A stretch of DNA of 10,427 nt from Candidatus Omnitrophota bacterium (GTDB taxonomy: Bacteria > Omnitrophota > Gorgyraeia > 2-01-FULL-45-10), in the NCBI GenBank assembly GCA_026387165.1, contig JAPLMG010000191.1:1-10427 (forward strand), written 5' to 3'. Positions 1 through 6,370 of this stretch are shown one piece after another (position 1 is the stretch's first letter; each line of letters begins with the position of its first letter). Under the pieces are notes generated by a model that saw only the letters and a list, made by a program, of their open reading frames with translations, made no database searches and was not told the DNA's origin. The translations under genes and the position numbers were made by a program.

Positions 1-739
1 TAGCGTTTAGTTCTTTTCTATACGCTATACGCTGTACGCTATACGCTACCCCTCCGTATGAGTTCACGTTCTGCCCCAGAAGCATTATCTCTTTAAACCC
101 GCGTCCGGCCAGATTCCTCACTTCCTTAATTATATCTTTCGCGTCCCTGGACCTCTCCTTACCGCGCACATAAGGGACGATGCAGTATGAGCAGAAGTTA
201 TTGCAGCCCTCACCTATCGAAACGTATGCCTTATGATTATCTTCTCTGTGGGCAGGAAAGAGCTCGGGCCTCATCTGGTCTATCTTATCCGTCGCGACTA
301 TCGTGCCTCTATGCTCCAGGATATCCTTTACAATATCGGGAATATCGCTTTCATTCCCGGGCCCGCAGGAAAAATCGAGGATGGGCAGCCTCTCTAATAT
401 CCCGCTCTTGTAACTCTGAGCGGTGCAGCCCATGAGCCCTATGATGAGCCCGGGCTTCTTCTTCTTTAATAACTTCAGATCCGAGATATTGCTTATGAGC
501 CTCTCCTCGGCGTGTTTTCTCACCGAACATGAATTGAAAAGCACTATATCGGCACCGTCGATGGAATCCACCAGATCGAATCCATTATCAAGCAAGTGCC
601 CCGCGACAAGCTCCGAATCGCGAAAGCTCATCTGGCAACCGAAGGTACGAAGAAACACTTTTTTATTAATAAGGATTATTCCTTTCTTTGAATATGTATC
701 CCTTACACCTAAAAATCTATCGCCGCCGCGTCTTCCCAT
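1..739 (-). CDS. miaB: tRNA-2-methylthio-N6-dimethylallyladenosine synthase MiaB (partial, cut by the left edge)
   Basis: MiaB is a radical-SAM methylthiotransferase that adds a methylthio group to i6A37 of tRNAs. The N-terminal methylthiotransferase domain has its three cluster cysteines in FGCQM (about residue 35), NSCSV (about 71) and MGCTAQ (about 105). The radical-SAM cluster motif is CNNFCSYC (about 179-186), followed by LLGQNVNSYG. Only about 246 codons lie in the window; the rest of the radical-SAM domain and the TRAM domain are off the left edge. The start is uncertain. ATG at 739 overlaps the upstream 120-residue gene by 31 bases and has no clear ribosome site; GTG at 658 would start just before VFLRTFGCQM and fits the family's usual length better. 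Directly after NSYGG, in frame, comes a heptamer-repeat tract (19-49), in a place where conserved MiaB sequence normally resumes. The frame stays open to the edge, but whether the protein is functional cannot be judged here. Identity as MiaB rather than a sister methylthiotransferase is likely (GQNVNSYG) but not certain. Confidence 0.92.
   Translation of the reverse strand, partial: MGRRGGDRFLGVRDTYSKKGIILINKKVFLRTFGCQMSFRDSELVAGHLLDNGFDLVDSIDGADIVLFNSCSVRKHAEERLISNISDLKLLKKKKPGLIIGLMGCTAQSYKSGILERLPILDFSCGPGNESDIPDIVKDILEHRGTIVATDKIDQMRPELFPAHREDNHKAYVSIGEGCNNFCSYCIVPYVRGKERSRDAKDIIKEVRNLAGRGFKEIMLLGQNVNSYGGVAYSVQRIAYRKELNA
19..49. repeat. Tandem 7-base repeat inside miaB
   Basis: Four units of TATACGC (one varied to TGTACGC) lie at 19-25, 26-32, 33-39 and 40-46, followed by a partial unit. 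On the miaB strand the unit is GCGTATA. Seven is not a multiple of three, so the tract is read in all three phases and gives a low-complexity peptide (VAYSVQRIAYR) without a stop. Coding sequence on the window side is normal MiaB up to NSYGG. Confidence 0.85.
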
Positions 740-1071
740 TCAACATGAACATTATTTTTTCTCATCCCGCATAAATGGATAATTCTGAAATCTCTCGGAT
801 AATATTCTTTTTTATACGCGACTAACGACTTGATTATCTTCCTATGGACGGTTAATTTAAACTCGTCCCATAGATCCGGATTGGAATATTCAAACTCCTC
901 GAGAACTTTTCTATACCACCTATAAGAAATATCTTTAATCCCGTTAGCTTTGTTCCATGCTACATGCGCAAACAACAAAGCTGCGTGCGCTGCCTCATTT
1001 GAAGGATCTATAGGATCTTTAAGCAGCGTCTTTGCCATTTCAAGCATTATTGCGGACATTTTTTTAATCAT
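709..1071 (-). CDS. 120-residue protein of unknown function, partner of the GHKL ATPase
   Basis: I do not recognise a named family. The protein is probably cytoplasmic and mainly helical, with no signal peptide or membrane segment. The N-terminal half is Ala/Leu-rich (about residues 27-42, AAHAALLFAHVAWNK); the middle is charged and aromatic (YRWYRKVLEEFEY, about 50-62); the C-terminal part ends in an acidic tail (VEWEDAAAIDF). Its ATG overlaps the stop of the 611-residue ATPase by four bases (ATGA at 1071-1068), so the two are almost certainly translationally coupled and probably act together. Its TAG stop (709-711) lies inside the 5' region of miaB if miaB starts at 739. A small subunit or adaptor for the ATPase is the simplest inference; there is no catalytic motif to name. 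Confidence 0.75.
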   Translation of the reverse strand: MIKKMSAIMLEMAKTLLKDPIDPSNEAAHAALLFAHVAWNKANGIKDISYRWYRKVLEEFEYSNPDLWDEFKLTVHRKIIKSLVAYKKEYYPRDFRIIHLCGMRKNNVHVEWEDAAAIDF

Positions 1072-2903
1072 CGCAAATTCTCTTCTGTATATAACGATAA
1101 TTCGACGAGACGTTCCAGGAGTTCTCCGGAGGACATGCCCGCAAAATTTTGAATAATAAGTTCTTTCGCAAAAAGGCGACAGATATACCGCAGTTTTCTC
1201 ACTCTCTCGCGTCCCGCGTAAATAAAATCACGATGGCCGCTGTTGATTATGATAATATTGCGTTTTTCGTCATATCGCGAGCGCCATGTATATCCAGCCG
1301 CGCTTTCCAGGGTGTAGTCCGGCAAACCCTTTCGCGGGAATTCACTGTTTTCGGTAGGAGTCCTGAACAAAGAATCCACAACGGTAACGATGCTTTCTGT
1401 CTCACAGGATATATCGCCCCGCTTAATCACAAGTTTTAATTTGCTTAAGCAGGGTTCCGCCGGGGCGTTAAAAACAACCATCTCGCCATCGGATTTATCG
1501 AGACCCCCTTCCCCTTCCGCAATGCGCCATAGATATGAAAGATCTTCTTCCACCTGGCGTTTACTGCGATCCAAGCCAATCGCGCGGAAGGATTTCGTCT
1601 TGCCCGTTTGTACAAGCGCCGATCCGGGCTGGATTCGGGCGGAGAAGAGCGGTCCCGCAATTTCGAAAAACTCTTTCTGCCCGCCTTTCTTCTCTTCCTG
1701 GGCCCGCGCGTCCTGAAGCGCCATCACATCTCTCTTCTGGGCTGTATCATTGTCACCGGCGGATCCTTTCCAACGATACGTGTTTTTTTGCTCAGCGCCA
1801 AACCAATCATATTCTTCGGGCGGCAAAGCGATCATAGCGTCGCGGAATGCTTTCTGCACAGAACGCAATATATTCTTGCTCATACGCTCTTCTTCGGCTT
1901 TGCCCTGTTCCAAAGCGATTACCGTAAGGCGTTCTTTAAGAGACGCTATAGAATCATGGAATACTGCGAAATACTCGTCGCGTATAATCCCGTCTCTTGT
2001 GCCGGGCGTAAGGTGCAAAAACGGAGCGTCAATAATTCCCTGGAAATAACCGGAAGTCCATGGTTCGCATTGAAAGAAGTCAAGTATGCAGATATTGGGA
2101 AGCACCCGTGTTCCTGCCCGAAAAAGACTGATACAGTTTTCGGGATCTTTCGGTGTAATATACATCTCCACATAAATATCGCCGAAAGGCGTTTTAAACG
2201 GAGGGAGATCATGGATAAGACGGCCCTCATATTGGCGCGGCTCAACATCAAACTCCGAACGGCTGGTTCTATCAATAATCTTAATTTTTACGCCTGAATG
2301 CCTGATACGGTCTCTTAGCTCGGCTGCCAGATAGCGCTGAATTTTTTCGCCGTTCAGCATGCGAATTCCCGCAAGTAACGGAGATATCGTCAGTTGCGTT
2401 CCTTTTATAGGCAAAAGATGATGTCGAGGAGCGATAACATAACCTGATTTGTCTTTCTCCATACCCATCTGATAAGTTTTGCCGTTTTTTCCGGAAGAGA
2501 CCATCAATAATTTATGTCCAACGGTCCAAAAGCTAAGAAGGCCGATACCGAATTCTCCCTGAATATTTTGACCACCTTCCTGTTTTAGACGCCGTTTCAG
2601 CGAATCACATATGTGAGTTGCCACATACTTAAAGTCAGGGATGCCTTCCTCAGTACACGGGATACCCTGTCCGTCATCAATGACTTTAAGATAATATCCG
2701 CCATGTTCTTTGCCGCGGATAATCGTAATATGGCGCGCTTCGGCGTCAATGCTGTTTTCCACGAATTCGGCAATTGCCTTTAAAGGGTTATTCTGTGAAA
2801 GCGCGATAATCGTTATCGCGTTCCAGTCATCGCCTATAAGCAATCGACCACGACTCTTCATGCGCGCAGATTTGTTTACAGCGGATTTTTCGCGCGTCTT
2901 CAA
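1068..2903 (-). CDS. GHKL (MutL/MORC/Hsp90-like) ATPase with a C-terminal extension, 611 residues
   Basis: The N-terminal 170 residues form a Bergerat-fold ATP-binding domain. The N box is AIAEFVENSIDAEA (E46, N50, D53), the G1 box is IDDGQGIP (D77, G78, G80), the G2 box or ATP lid is GEFGIG (116-121), and a GTQLTI strand completes the site. A MutL/Hsp90-like second domain probably covers about 170-330. A charged linker (about 330-430) leads to a beta-rich part that resembles an Ig-like fold (V.TGK...FRAIG, LSYLWRIAEGEGGL, VVFNAPAEP, ESIVTVVDS). The last 100 residues (INSGHRDF, then a helical stretch) look like a dimerisation or partner-binding region. Translation starts at TTG 2903, chosen because GGGAGG lies five bases upstream; the alternative ATG (residue 15) lacks a good site. 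It is too long and lacks the C-terminal features for MutL or HtpG. The role is unknown; it is coupled to the 120-residue gene and lies 61 bases after the AlbA_2 gene. A defence or DNA-transaction role is inference only. Confidence 0.82.
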   Translation of the reverse strand: MKTREKSAVNKSARMKSRGRLLIGDDWNAITIIALSQNNPLKAIAEFVENSIDAEARHITIIRGKEHGGYYLKVIDDGQGIPCTEEGIPDFKYVATHICDSLKRRLKQEGGQNIQGEFGIGLLSFWTVGHKLLMVSSGKNGKTYQMGMEKDKSGYVIAPRHHLLPIKGTQLTISPLLAGIRMLNGEKIQRYLAAELRDRIRHSGVKIKIIDRTSRSEFDVEPRQYEGRLIHDLPPFKTPFGDIYVEMYITPKDPENCISLFRAGTRVLPNICILDFFQCEPWTSGYFQGIIDAPFLHLTPGTRDGIIRDEYFAVFHDSIASLKERLTVIALEQGKAEEERMSKNILRSVQKAFRDAMIALPPEEYDWFGAEQKNTYRWKGSAGDNDTAQKRDVMALQDARAQEEKKGGQKEFFEIAGPLFSARIQPGSALVQTGKTKSFRAIGLDRSKRQVEEDLSYLWRIAEGEGGLDKSDGEMVVFNAPAEPCLSKLKLVIKRGDISCETESIVTVVDSLFRTPTENSEFPRKGLPDYTLESAAGYTWRSRYDEKRNIIIINSGHRDFIYAGRERVRKLRYICRLFAKELIIQNFAGMSSGELLERLVELSLYTEENLR

Positions 2904-2908
2904 GTTTG

Positions 2909-2914
2909 CCTCCC
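2909..2914 (-). promoter_or_regulatory. Ribosome binding site that decides a TTG start
   Basis: On the minus strand GGGAGG lies five bases before TTG (2903-2901). This strong site supports the TTG start of the GHKL ATPase over the internal ATG 14 codons later. Confidence 0.7.
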
Positions 2915-2946
2915 GGGGTACCCATCGATAACCATTATTGGCCTAC

Positions 2947-2977
2947 CTCGCCACTAGCTCGCCACTAGCTCGCCAAT
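2947..2977. repeat. 11-base tandem repeat over a stop codon
   Basis: The minus-strand unit TGGCGAGCTAG occurs at 2968-2958 and, with one base changed, at 2957-2947. The same bases also form the end of the preceding coding sequence (TTGGCGAGC-TAG). The stop of the AlbA_2 gene (2967-2965) is therefore part of the repeat, and each unit supplies another TAG. This is most simply explained by replication slippage. Confidence 0.8.
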
Positions 2978-4347
2978 TCATAATAAAATTTAACACCACT
3001 TCCGATCTTTTTGATAATTCCTTTTTTGATTAATTCGGTAAGTTCTCTATTTGCCGTTCTCTCGCTAGTTTTACACAACTTCTCATATTCTTTCCTTACG
3101 ATCTTTCCATTTTTTCTTACATATTCAATTGCCTTTTTCTGCCTCTCATTCAGTTCTCCTAAAATCTTCTCTTCTATTTCAACCACGGTAACATCCTTAA
3201 CCTGCGATTTGAATATTACCTTTGTTTGAATAGGATCTATTTCGTAAACAGGTTTGGGATTTTTGTTCCTTAAGCAAAGCTCGTTTTCCAGGTATATTCC
3301 AGAACCATACTTTTCAATGTAGCCAATATCATACATTAAATCCGATAGGATTTTATTTACCGGCTTATGCCTTGGTTTCTTAGGAGTTACTCCCTCGGGA
3401 AACGGGCCGGGACTGACTATCTCGATTCTATCGTCAAAGATGAATACTCTGACGTCGGCCAGATTGAAATAATCCCTATGGATCAAACCATTGATAATGG
3501 CTTCCCTCAACGCCCTGATGGGATATTCAAACCTATCTTCCCTGTGGAAACTCTGATCGGTCCGAAAACCAAGCAGTCGGATGTTTTTCCGGAGAAAATC
3601 CTCTACCTGGTCAACCATTTCCCATAACGTACCATCGCAGTCCAGCCTGTCCAGAATGTTGCCGTATATCTTTACGCCCTTAATCCTCACCAGCCTTAAT
3701 TGGGCATGGGAAATAAATCTAAGCGGGTTCTTCCCGAAAAACAGGATGCCGGCGTTGGTTGGTTTCTTGTCTATGACGGCATTTATGTTAATCAGTAATT
3801 GGTTTATTGGTATCTTTATTTTGGACGATATTTTCCGGTTCTTCTCCCTTAATTTTAGGTAGGTCTTCACTTTTCTTTGGTCAATGTCTTTGGATAAATT
3901 GGCTTCCTTGCAAATTTGTGAATCAAACTGTAATTTGTCTTTGTGCTTTTCCAGGATTAACCTTTCGTATTCATCCTTGCCTATTCTCATGGTTGATTTA
4001 CCCACTCTTTTGAAGGGCCGGCCAAAGGCTAGAATAAGCCTATCAAGGCTTTCCTTTATCTCAATCACGACAATCTTTTTACCTTCTATGTCCTTTACGC
4101 TGATTCTTGGATGGATTTTCGGATCGGTATTCTGCGCAATTCTATTGGTAAGACTCTCTATAGTGTCTTTTCCTATCTGGATACCAATTATCCTGCCGCC
4201 GCTATCTACGCCAACGACAATCTTTCCGCCTCTTGCATTGGCAAAGGCAGAAATGGCTTCTATGATCTCGTTTATCAGCGACAAGGACAACTTCAGCTCT
4301 ATATTCTCGCTTTCTTTAATTAAACCCTTGAGTTCTGTTTTTGTCAT
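2965..4347 (-). CDS. AlbA_2 (Schlafen-like) / HATPase_c_4 / winged-helix protein, COG2865-like, 460 residues
   Basis: This is a predicted transcriptional regulator or nucleic-acid-binding ATPase of the family often mislabelled as RecG-like. The N-terminal AlbA_2 domain covers about residues 5-125, with the signature ESENIELKLSL and later ANARGGKIVVGVDSGG. The middle part (about 270-380) is the short GHKL-type domain HATPase_c_4, with ALREAIINGLIHRDY (N box), VSPGPFPEGVT (G1) and EKYGSGI (G2). The last 70 residues are a winged helix (LNERQKKAIEYVRKNGKI ... RTANRELTELIKKGII). The length is normal for the family. The ATG has a GGGAAA ribosome site four to six bases upstream. Base use is visibly more A+T-rich than in maf or the flavoprotein gene, which suggests transfer. 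It is followed 61 bases later by the GHKL ATPase on the same strand with no terminator seen between, so cotranscription is likely. Function of most family members is unknown; some sit in defence or mobile regions. Confidence 0.88.
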   Translation of the reverse strand: MTKTELKGLIKESENIELKLSLSLINEIIEAISAFANARGGKIVVGVDSGGRIIGIQIGKDTIESLTNRIAQNTDPKIHPRISVKDIEGKKIVVIEIKESLDRLILAFGRPFKRVGKSTMRIGKDEYERLILEKHKDKLQFDSQICKEANLSKDIDQRKVKTYLKLREKNRKISSKIKIPINQLLININAVIDKKPTNAGILFFGKNPLRFISHAQLRLVRIKGVKIYGNILDRLDCDGTLWEMVDQVEDFLRKNIRLLGFRTDQSFHREDRFEYPIRALREAIINGLIHRDYFNLADVRVFIFDDRIEIVSPGPFPEGVTPKKPRHKPVNKILSDLMYDIGYIEKYGSGIYLENELCLRNKNPKPVYEIDPIQTKVIFKSQVKDVTVVEIEEKILGELNERQKKAIEYVRKNGKIVRKEYEKLCKTSERTANRELTELIKKGIIKKIGSGVKFYYELAS

Positions 4348-4365
4348 TTTTTCCCTTTCGAAAAG

Positions 4366-4529
4366 CTACCTTTTTTTGTATTCTATCACCTGTCTACACA
4401 GCCTTCTATGGAATTCCGCGGCAGTATCAAATTTTCCGCTACCAAATCTTCTCCAAATACGGCACAATAGTCGTATAATACTGCTCCCATCTGACAACCG
4501 AAACTTCGAACAAAGACTTTATTCAACAT
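4366..4529 (-). pseudogene. Short relic: methylthiotransferase-like 5' end joined to a frameshifted C-terminal fragment
   Basis: From ATG 4529 (site GAGGA about ten bases upstream) the frame reads MLNKVFVRSFGCQMG, which matches the start of the MiaB in this window (INKKVFLRTFGCQMS) residue for residue at most positions. About 24 of 32 bases are identical between the two places. After GCQM the resemblance ends, and the frame stops at 4388-4386. In the other two frames coherent peptides follow: WEQYYTTIVPYLEKIW, then, after a frame change, a piece with GSGKFDTAAEFHRR and VIEYKKR that stops at 4368-4366, just before the AlbA_2 gene. I read this as decayed DNA: the leftover 5' end of a methylthiotransferase gene fused to the tail of another small gene. 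A real 47-residue ORF is the alternative. Confidence 0.45.
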
Positions 4530-4560
4530 AATATATAAATCCTCTATAGAACTTCAGGCC

Positions 4561-4597
4561 AAAATAAAAACCTAGACACCTTAAAGGCAGCTAGGTT
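4561..4597 (-). terminator. Rho-independent terminator of the nucleotidyltransferase/HEPN operon
   Basis: On the minus strand AACCTAG (4597-4591) pairs with CTAGGTT (4575-4569); inside the loop CCTT and AAGG can form a second short stem. The stem runs straight into TTTTTATTTT (4570-4561). It starts 18 bases after the stop of the HEPN gene, the expected place. Confidence 0.75.
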
Positions 4598-4614
4598 AAT
4601 AGATCTTATTCCTC

Positions 4615-5010
4615 TCAAATTCCAGCTTTTTTAAAAGTACTTTTGACAAATTTAAGGTACTCAAGGCTATCCTTCTCTCCTACAAAAAATCCACCATCAT
4701 AAAGATTGGTGTTACGCTCCTGTCTCATCTTATTGCCAAGCACAAGGATATCTTCATCTTTAAGCAGTTGGCTTAGTTTCTCCAGAATCTTTACATGATG
4801 ACCAGCTGTGCTTCTTACTTTGTACCCTTTTTTGGCAATGAGCGCGATACCCAATTTTATGAGAGCATCGTAACTAAACTTAAAAATAACATCGGAAATA
4901 TCCGATTCTTCGGCTATCTTCAGATCATGTAAAGCAGATTTTAAGAATTGGTCAATTTGTTCTTCTTTAAATGCCAGTTTTTGAAAGTGTTGACTTTCAA
5001 AATTGATCAT
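4615..5010 (-). CDS. HEPN-domain protein, partner of the nucleotidyltransferase
   Basis: This 131-residue helical protein has the layout of the HEPN half of MNT/HEPN pairs: a charged first helix (EEQIDQFLKSALHDLKIAEES), a central helix (DVIFKFSYDALIKLGIALIAKKGYKVR), the HHVKILEKLSQLL segment and the late motif MRQERNTNLYDGG. The catalytic motif of toxic HEPN RNases (Arg, four to six residues, His) is not present in standard form; here Arg is followed by NTNLYD, as in the branch whose motif ends in Tyr-Asp rather than His. RNase activity is therefore doubtful. The ATG overlaps the stop of the nucleotidyltransferase by four bases, which gives coupled translation. In related modules the HEPN protein is the toxin and the nucleotidyltransferase neutralises it by AMPylation. 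Since the partner gene is broken here, this protein may be harmless or no longer expressed. Family assignment is good; function is inferred. Confidence 0.8.
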   Translation of the reverse strand: MINFESQHFQKLAFKEEQIDQFLKSALHDLKIAEESDISDVIFKFSYDALIKLGIALIAKKGYKVRSTAGHHVKILEKLSQLLKDEDILVLGNKMRQERNTNLYDGGFFVGEKDSLEYLKFVKSTFKKAGI

Positions 5011-5552
5011 ACAAGCCTTATAATTTTAGTTTTAAAGATGCTGTTTATAAATGGATCTTTGTTCTTTTTCTTAGCCTCGAATTCCTTCATGCTTAAATTC
5101 GTCACATTGAATTCTCTGCCTGTATCTTTCTGCAATTTAGCAATAACTCTCTGTAATTCCAAAACTGAGTGTGTACCAATGGCCAAAAGATCGATATCGC
5201 TTGAAGAATCCATTTCGTTGCTTGCATATGAGCCAAATAAATAAGCTTCCTTAAGCCCTTTGATATTACTTATCATATCGCTAAGCCTTTTTTCTATGCC
5301 ATGGGTCTTTAGGAAAATCTGGCGGTAATGCTCCAAAACAGGATTATCTTTTGCAAGAAAAAAATACCTTTGTTTTCCGCGAAATTCGATTTTAAAAATG
5401 ACTTCTTTTTCTAGTTCCTTGAGCTTAGTCTATGTATTTTTGGGATCAAGCTCTAGAATCCTTGCCAGCTCATTAATATAGACTTGAGCCTCCGGATTAA
5501 GGAAATAGTAATCCAGTAATTTTATTGCCACTTTTGAACGTAAGGATATCAT
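5007..5552 (-). pseudogene. Winged-helix / MNT nucleotidyltransferase gene with an in-frame amber codon
   Basis: The full frame from ATG 5552 (GGTGA four bases upstream) to TGA 5007 would encode 181 residues. Residues 1-75 form a winged helix (SKVAIKLLDYYFLNPEAQVY, INELARILELDPKNT, then TKLKELEKEVIFKIEFRGKQ). The rest is a minimal nucleotidyltransferase with the signature LFGSYASNEMDSSSDIDL (Gly107-Ser108 and Asp119/Asp121 as the metal-binding pair). Codon 41, between PKNT and TKLKEL, is TAG (5432-5430), inside the recognition part of the winged helix. No ATG or GTG follows in frame; the first possible restart is TTG at 5336, without a ribosome site, which would give a 109-residue nucleotidyltransferase without the DNA-binding part. 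Translation on both sides matches the family, so this is a single nonsense change, not a wrong frame. TAG also ends several healthy genes here, so recoding is unlikely. Confidence 0.8.
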
Positions 5553-5566
5553 CTTTTCACCATGTT

Positions 5567-5603
5567 TATGGTAATAAGTTACCATAACAGATTATTTTGT
5601 CAA
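5567..5603 (-). promoter_or_regulatory. Promoter with an operator-like palindrome for the wHTH-nucleotidyltransferase/HEPN operon
   Basis: A perfect -35 box TTGACA lies at 5603-5598. Downstream is a perfect 8-base inverted repeat, TATGGTAA and TTACCATA separated by four bases (5567-5586), which covers the -10 region (a weak TAACTT after a 16-base spacer) and ends 14 bases before the start codon. A palindrome over the -10 region of a gene that encodes a winged helix fits negative autoregulation. The -10 assignment is weak; the palindrome is plain. Confidence 0.6.
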
Positions 5604-5694
5604 GTAAATTACGCAAGCCAAAGCTCACCGACAGCAGTTCTTTAAATTGTCAATTCTTTCTGGGGGAGTTTCGGGAGTTTCGGGTACACAACAC

Positions 5695-6363
5695 TTATCT
5701 CTCCTTTGGTTTCGGCTTCGGGCCTCGCTTCATTGGCTTCAATATTCTGCCGCTAATCTCTTCCAGTTTTTCGATAAATCCATCTTTACCCAGGGGCCTT
5801 CCATTGCACGTATGCTTCTGGAAAAGTTTTTGCTCATCTTCGTCATCGCCTTCCGCCAAATATGATTTCCAATCCTTGATTTCTTTGATCATAAAATTAT
5901 CGGACAATAAAAGATCTTTTTTCTTATAGATATGGGCTCTGGCGCTTGAAAATTCATAATCCTCTGCTCTTTTCACGATCCCCGCTCTTACAGGATTGCG
6001 CTCCACATAACGAACGGCAGCATAAAGATATTTTTCATCTAACGGGAAAGAGCTGAATCTGCCTTGCCAGAGATATCCCCGCCAACCTTCTCTAAGATTG
6101 ATCATGCGCGTATAATACTTATTAGTATCACCTATCCCCTTAGACAGGCTATCTTCTCTTTCGGGCACAGCTATCAAGTGAATGTGATTATCCATAAGAC
6201 AATATGCCCAAAATGTCAATCCGGCTTTTTTAGCTTGTTCAAGCAATAGCTTAAGATAGTGTGATTTATCCTTGCCGCTGAAGAAGACCTTCTGTGTTCT
6301 GTTGCCACGCTGGGTAATATGGTGGGGAATATTGGGTATAACAACGCGAGCCATTCTTGCCAT
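5695..6363 (-). CDS. REP-associated tyrosine transposase (RAYT, Y1_Tnp / IS200-like)
   Basis: This HUH-type single-strand nuclease acts on REP-like hairpins. The start ARVVIPNIPHHITQRGNRTQ is typical. The HUH metal motif is H60-I-H62 in MDNHIHLI; the catalytic tyrosine is probably Tyr83 or Tyr84 in NKYYTRMIN. The family block WRGYLWQGRFSSFPLD and the conserved YVERNPVRAGIV follow. The C-terminus is basic and Pro-rich (KPMKRGPKPKPKER). At 222 residues it has normal length and no break. It starts at ATG 6363 (a second ATG is three codons on); no ribosome site is visible, and the promoter is so close that the message is probably leaderless. The TAA stop is the first codon of the left terminal repeat. 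Many RAYT genes are single-copy and host-domesticated, so active mobility is not implied. Confidence 0.95.
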   Translation of the reverse strand: MARMARVVIPNIPHHITQRGNRTQKVFFSGKDKSHYLKLLLEQAKKAGLTFWAYCLMDNHIHLIAVPEREDSLSKGIGDTNKYYTRMINLREGWRGYLWQGRFSSFPLDEKYLYAAVRYVERNPVRAGIVKRAEDYEFSSARAHIYKKKDLLLSDNFMIKEIKDWKSYLAEGDDEDEQKLFQKHTCNGRPLGKDGFIEKLEEISGRILKPMKRGPKPKPKER

Positions 6364-6370
6364 GAAATGA

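Noticed and set aside
1608..2297. 229-residue plus-strand reading frame
   Set aside because: Lies wholly opposite the GHKL ATPase gene, with no family resemblance or ribosome site; a shadow frame. The other long plus-strand frames opposite the minus-strand genes were rejected for the same reason.
2904..2930. Cloning-vector polylinker (CCCGGGGTACC and ATCGAT close together)
   Set aside because: The site order and the bases between match no polylinker I know, and the flanks are continuous natural sequence with a fitting ribosome site.
4386..4529. Functional 47-residue gene
   Set aside because: Good start site, but the sequence matches a methylthiotransferase start for only 14 residues and then loses coherence while other frames look coding; a relic is more likely.
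5430..5432. TAG as a recoded sense codon (for example pyrrolysine)
   Set aside because: TAG ends several intact genes here (120-residue protein, AlbA_2 protein, flavoprotein, maf), so general reassignment is unlikely.
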